From positions 1 through 34,374 of the forward strand of contig QKEJ01000178.1 in the NCBI GenBank assembly GCA_003252375.1: 34,374 bases of DNA, in the 5' to 3' direction. Below are positions 33,001 through 34,374 of the stretch, piece after piece. The notes beneath the pieces are model-generated. The model worked only from the letters and a program-made list of their open reading frames with translations, had not been told where the DNA came from and did not search any database. Every line of letters begins with the position of its first letter. Within the stretch, counting starts at the first letter, position 1. This stretch comes from Halodesulfovibrio sp. Lineage in GTDB: Bacteria > Desulfobacterota > Desulfovibrionia > Desulfovibrionales > Desulfovibrionaceae. A program made the position numbers and the translations under genes.

Positions 33001-33936
33001 CGGTCGGGCAACAAGGATGCCGCCATGCTCCTGCAGACCGCCTTTCTGGCCAAGCTGCACGACACCTCCAAGGCGGGCGGCAACAGGCTGCTGTACACCC
33101 TGCGCAAGCGGGCCATCAACGAGCTGTACGGCACGGGCACGCTGCTCAAGCAACAGGATTTTACACAGGCCAAGGTGCTGGGGGACAAGCTCAATGCCTT
33201 TTTCCTCAAGTCGTACGCCACGCTGCAGCAGCGCCTGAGTGAGCAGCAGATTACCGCACGCATTTCCCCGGAAGATGTCACCCGGCTCGGGCGCAAGATC
33301 TTCGCCGCCTTTGCCCCGCAGGAGGACAAGGTGGCCCGGCTGCCCTTCGTCAACAGCATGGGGCGGACCATCAGGGAACTGATGTTCAAGAAGGACACCA
33401 CGCCCGGCAAGCGCAAGAAGTGGATCGCCATGGGCCTGCCGCAGGGCGTGGCCTCGCGCCGCGAAGCCTTTGTGGAGATCAAGACCGAGAGCGATCCGGT
33501 CCGGCTCATGGCCTGGCTGGTCGCCAACGGACTCTACTATTCGGGCATGCATGTGGAGGTGGACATGACCATGTCCCCCATCGCTGCGCAGGACGTGGTC
33601 TCCCTGCTGCAGGGGCTGCACGACTTCTTCCCCAAGACGCTGCTGGAAACGGACACCGAGCAGACCCTGCGCGGAGAACGGGTGCTGCGGGCCTACTGCG
33701 TGCTCAATTTCACCCTGCCCCGGGACACCAGCGTTCAGAAGCAGGCATCCGTGGCCTACGTGACCAACTGGGGAGAAATGTTCTGCAGCGCGCTGGATGT
33801 GGACGACCCGGTGCTGCTGACCAAATCGCTCCGCAGTTTCCTGAACAGGGCGCTCTCCCGCCGGGTGACCGCAGATACCGAGATGACCTACCTTATCCCT
33901 TCCAAGTCCCGCACGCCGCGCGTCGCCATTGCCTGA
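30061..33936 (+). CDS. class I adenylate cyclase with pentapeptide-repeat region
   Basis: This 1291-aa protein joins a large N-terminal part to a class I (enterobacterial CyaA-type) adenylate cyclase, which makes cAMP from ATP. Residues 1-420 are mostly helical and possibly HEAT-like (for example QLAQHPHPMVRKDALFTMVV). Residues 421-620 are about forty pentapeptide-type repeats (LSNSSLTKL, TFKNCTLKQVNLQGATL and so on), which fold as a right-handed beta helix. The cyclase part follows: G766-S767 and D778, D780 in YTIGSVGSIAMTSDSDIDYW form the nucleotidyltransferase active site, and ESSGSAQALLLKEEFYRTAL continues the family pattern. E. coli CyaA has 848 residues, so this protein is much longer. 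It is divergent from the aminotransferase. The repeats may sense or bind a partner; this is inference. Confidence 0.88.
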   Translation: MQQHTPTLGDLLATLRRSHDMAVKGPVALKALLNEVVALCAAHEQAQGYPPPETVPLALAVRDIAASDSSGTILGACIEFWLSMPVSCWNHAIRQINGTTLPFNICEPVLNALPAHYRLLLAHETLRGGMEEDTPLGKWSLTLLEHGSNWPFEELLLFLEHLFHAKRILNLQVAERFRQMKLAQQCTALADAPPHPEMGMRAAMALCILEQPPSANTLAKARESDSVDYIATLLQAARHTPAQNIPPDLTKALLQLAQHPHPMVRKDALFTMVVLNVPNLTTIFLLVLRKFTKERNYFYPALLYLSPSQFSEFLSMMPPKLKQDALAYLLHLFMTCGRDLASHSMTSASHILKTLPKETAGHIKSFMLSCRRKRYLEPLESSIRTPRPHIQKAQTEESSLFARKKTSPETLFAQALSSHSRMVKLDLAHVVVSDALLENRELQDVDLSNSSLTKLTFKNCTLKQVNLQGATLSDVHFTECRFDQCDLSAAMLESCSFTDCTFTRLDASVADIYRTSFTNITVSRSLFTAAHLHTSSLHEAHMDEAVLWETGFTRVEISATHFQQTDFTRAEFFGCTLLGCTFGASTFCQTSFERSRMEHTSASAGNYYRCNFRQTISDEPHLLMSAEHQRFNELMELAISLPPSSVPKWCHTVPALAEHVLTQVLLFRNVIRCRYRFLRQNNQRITLTHKTLDTQRSDFFTLLPLLIETDLFERQFTPSRKWPIFNIAGYAPTYRTLQVARTIFGADITLPAEPAPRTVDAVYTIGSVGSIAMTSDSDIDYWLSIDPKDFTPREAAALTEKLEHISGWAEEQFGLETTFFVMNRTAIIENDFGISDKESSGSAQALLLKEEFYRTALKVCGRDLAWWAMPPHVDRATHNSLLKQYSALPFNAGDSFVDFGIVEAIPPEEYFGAALWQIVKAFKNPFKSVMKLGILEAYIAAQDDILLCETIKEHILSGNRLLLKTDPYVTLMRTLQDHYHRSGNKDAAMLLQTAFLAKLHDTSKAGGNRLLYTLRKRAINELYGTGTLLKQQDFTQAKVLGDKLNAFFLKSYATLQQRLSEQQITARISPEDVTRLGRKIFAAFAPQEDKVARLPFVNSMGRTIRELMFKKDTTPGKRKKWIAMGLPQGVASRREAFVEIKTESDPVRLMAWLVANGLYYSGMHVEVDMTMSPIAAQDVVSLLQGLHDFFPKTLLETDTEQTLRGERVLRAYCVLNFTLPRDTSVQKQASVAYVTNWGEMFCSALDVDDPVLLTKSLRSFLNRALSRRVTADTEMTYLIPSKSRTPRVAIA

Positions 33937-34099
33937 TCGCACGCCTTTGCCCCGCGTTCCACGCTACCCTGCCGCCAATACACAATAAAATTACCAGCAC
34001 TCTCTTGCATTGCCGGACGACAACTGGCAATCATAGTGTTACTCGGCTGCTGTGCGGCACCGCCGGGAGAGACACATTCAATCAAGGGGGATCGTATCC

Positions 34100-34374
34100 A
34101 TGTCAGCAAGACAGATATCGAGAGATAGGCTCGACCTGATCATGCGGCTTGAAGAAATCATATCCTGCTGCAATGCGCACATGCAGCAGGGGGGGGACAA
34201 CGCGCTTGCACGCGGCAAAACGCCTTCCGCCTTTCCCGCCACCTTTCACAAGGCCGGACGTCAGGCACAGAGCTGGTCGGTTCTCACTGGGGGTGAGATC
34301 GAGGCCAGCGTCATCATGAACGGCGTGTACAAGTTCGGGGCAAGCCAGATTCCCGTCTACCAGAACCTCAACGA
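34100..34374 (+). CDS. protein of unknown function, cut by the right edge
   Basis: This open frame starts at ATG 34100, after a G-rich ribosome site (AAGGGGGA, 34084-34091), and remains open to the window end (91 codons visible). The visible part begins MSARQISRDRLDLIMRLEEI, then ISCCNAHMQQGGDNALARGK, and later SWSVLTGGEIEASVIMNGVY and KFGASQIPVYQNLN. I do not recognise a family. No signal peptide or membrane segment is seen. A run of eight G (34189-34196) encodes the Gly-Gly pair and could cause slippage. It follows the adenylate cyclase by 163 bases, in which no clear promoter or terminator was seen. Confidence 0.6.
   Translation, partial: MSARQISRDRLDLIMRLEEIISCCNAHMQQGGDNALARGKTPSAFPATFHKAGRQAQSWSVLTGGEIEASVIMNGVYKFGASQIPVYQNLN

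Noticed and set aside
31312-33942. 876-codon minus-strand frame opposite the adenylate cyclase
   Set aside because: It is a shadow of a GC-rich gene. The plus strand has pentapeptide repeats and cyclase motifs in one continuous frame.
33985-34020. Sigma-54-like sequence before the last gene (CAGCAC and TTGCA)
   Set aside because: The spacing is one base short and the GG of the -24 element is missing.
1-34374. tRNA or rRNA genes, CRISPR arrays, insertion sequences, attachment sites
   Set aside because: No cloverleaf, conserved rRNA block, regular spacer-repeat array, transposase or integrase was seen while reading through the window by eye.

Overview
The window reads like a chromosomal segment of a GC-rich, motile, Gram-negative bacterium of the Desulfovibrionaceae type. 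This placement is an inference from the gene set: a fused AccA-AccD carboxyltransferase, a class I adenylate cyclase with a pentapeptide-repeat front half, MotAB with a PilZ protein, FlgO-like proteins, a cache chemoreceptor and a cytoplasmic molybdopterin enzyme. No rRNA or tRNA gene, transposase, CRISPR array or phage block was seen. The gene density and operon structure look like ordinary core and shell chromosome.

Left part, 1-8300. An AT-rich gene-free stretch (1-446) is followed on the minus strand by an SPFH/NfeD membrane pair and a molybdopterin oxidoreductase. On the plus strand come a YbaK-type deacylase and a family 2 glycosyltransferase whose start is a TTG behind a run of seven G. 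A bidirectional terminator separates the glycosyltransferase from a minus-strand cache chemoreceptor.

Middle part, 8300-15700. One minus-strand series runs motA, motB, pilZ, accC-like, fused accA-accD, biotinyl-domain protein, a 115-aa unknown and ssb, ending at a good terminator. The four carboxylase-related genes are more divergent than a textbook acetyl-CoA carboxylase: the biotin attachment motif is RMKRE, the biotin carboxylase C-terminal region does not show the usual GVR motif, and the zinc ribbon is CX7C...CX2C.

Right part, 15700-24850. The plus strand carries purine nucleoside phosphorylase, a FapA/DUF342 protein and TypA/BipA. Two small minus-strand genes of unknown role lie between the phosphorylase and fapA. 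Then comes a three-gene minus-strand operon of two FlgO-like paralogues around a small lipoprotein. It sits behind a sequence closely matching a sigma-28 flagellar promoter, which makes it the best candidate for a little-described flagellar envelope module. galE follows, with its own terminator and a duplicated start codon.

Last part, 24850-34374. A DUF3179 protein and a geranylgeranyl-reductase-type flavoprotein overlap tail to tail, as do a HAD phosphatase and a methyltransferase. An aminotransferase is divergent from a 1291-aa class I adenylate cyclase. An unidentified gene containing a run of eight G is cut by the right edge.

All family assignments were made by eye from motifs. No database search or alignment program was run.
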